DNA of 64,000 nt from Phoronis australis (Eukaryota > Phoronida > Phoronidae): contig NMRA01000540.1 in NCBI GenBank assembly GCA_002633005.1, forward strand, positions 229,369 through 293,368, written 5' to 3'. A model generated the notes under the pieces. The model had not been told where the DNA came from and did no database searches. It saw nothing but the letters and a program-made list of their open reading frames with translations. The translations under genes were made by a program, and so were the position numbers. Of the stretch, positions 63,000-64,000 are shown piece by piece. Every line of letters begins with the position of its first letter. Position 1 is the first letter of the stretch.

Positions 63000-64000
63000 G
63001 CCGTTGTCTGCACTCTGGGTGTGACCCCTGGGGGCCTTACACAGAGCCCCAAAACTGAGCTAGATTAGATATTCGAGGTACCAACCAAAACTGATTTAAA
63101 ACGAACAATAATACCGCACTGAACATCGAATGACCCATGACAGACAAATTGCACTCTGGAATAGGTCCGGCAGAAACCAAAAAAGGACCCCGCAAAAATG
63201 AGCTAGCACATACATTCGAGGTACCACACAAAATCAATTCCATGTGATTCAATACATGTCACAGATCACTAAAACCCCTATGACAGACAAAATACACTCT
63301 AGGTTGTGCACGGCAGAAACCCCCAAAAATCTCAACCATGGTATGCCATCAAAAATTTGAGCTAGACTAGATTTTCGAGGTACCGGCCAAAACTGATTTT
63401 AAACGAACAATAGTACCGCACTGAACACCAAATGACCCATGACAGACAAATTGTACTCTGGAATGGGTCCGGCTGAAACCAAAAATGGACCCCCCAAAAA
63501 TGAGCTAGCACATACATTCGAGGTACCACACAAAACCAATTCCATATGATTCAATACATGTCGCAGATCACTAAATGCCCTATGACAGACAAATTGCACT
63601 CTGGATTGTGCCCGGGAGAAACCCCCAAAAATCTCATCCACGGTATGCCATCAAAATTTGATCTATACTAGATTTTCGAGGTACCAGCCAAAACAGATTT
63701 AAAACAAACAATAGTACCGCACTGAACATTGAATGGCCCATGACAGACAAACTGCACTCTGGAATGGGTCCGGCAGAAACCAAAAAAGACCCCCCAAAAA
63801 CGAGCTAGCACATACATTCGAGATACCACAAAAAACAATTGCATGAGATTCAATACATGTCACAGGTCACTAAATGCCCTATGACCGGCAGACAAAATAT
63901 ACTCTGGATTGTGCCTGGCAGAAGCCCTCAAAAATCTCAACCACGGTTTGCCATTTTTGAGACAGTTAGATTTTCAAGGTATCGGCTTAAACTGATTTAA
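63000..64000. repeat. Dimeric satellite, about 302-bp period, running off the right edge
   Basis: The landmark GAGGTACC..CCAAAACTG recurs near 63076, 63377 and 63678, with a degraded copy (CAAGGTATCGGCTTAAACTG) near 63975. Each unit has two related halves, both containing CGAG.TACCA..CAAAA.., TATGACAGACAAA-like and GGCAGAAACC blocks. The three open frames on the minus strand here are produced by the repeat. Confidence 0.88.

Noticed and set aside
63037-63853. Three similar minus-strand open frames
   Set aside because: They recur with the 302-bp satellite period and have no start or splice context; they are products of the tandem repeat.
1-64000. tRNA, rRNA genes and CRISPR arrays
   Set aside because: No GTTCRANNC B-box in tRNA context, no rRNA-like blocks and no regularly spaced repeats were seen.

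Overview
The window is eukaryotic nuclear DNA from an animal with a repeat-rich, intron-rich genome, probably a marine invertebrate. Coding exons are short, carry canonical GT/AG borders, and sit in long AT-rich introns. The repeats are metazoan in type: a Tx1/L1-like LINE, other LINE relics, a Ty3/gypsy element, hAT-like debris, several families of small terminal-inverted-repeat elements, and frequent TACATGTA palindromes. A deuterostome such as a hemichordate would fit, but nothing here fixes the phylum. There are single N bases at 25251, 33826 and 58767. Most of the window is intergenic or intronic.

The main content is a head-to-tail cluster of three related genes on the minus strand: A (3684-7180), B (16288-18956) and C (29531-35903). 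Each is spliced from four coding exons with identical intron phases (0, 2, 2). Each has a hydrophobic signal-peptide exon and a third exon of exactly 393 nt. The predicted proteins are 285-296 residues long and share eight cysteines. They look secreted and disulphide-stabilised. I do not recognise the family. A and B are close relatives; C is strongly diverged but keeps the gene structure and cysteine spacing. This cluster is the best candidate for an undescribed system.

A second recognisable gene on the minus strand (47195-53528) encodes a PLAC8/cornifelin-type cysteine-rich protein; its last exon was not found. Isolated terminal exons of unknown genes are seen at 11272-11322 and 21491-21690 (plus strand) and at 62077-62190 (minus strand).

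The rest is mobile-element and repeat DNA: a relic transposon-borne ORF (8636-9021), a nested-palindrome MITE (9556-10160), a palindrome-dense AT block (13320-13690), a degenerate LINE (about 24000-28670), a LINE 3' end (34795-35354), a hAT/ZMYM-like relic (40555-40770), a 145-bp near-perfect foldback (42177-42321), a MITE (46092-46695), a gypsy remnant with one intact LTR (49649-51821), further TIR elements, an RT relic (60184-60344), and a dimeric 302-bp satellite that runs off the right edge (about 63000-64000).
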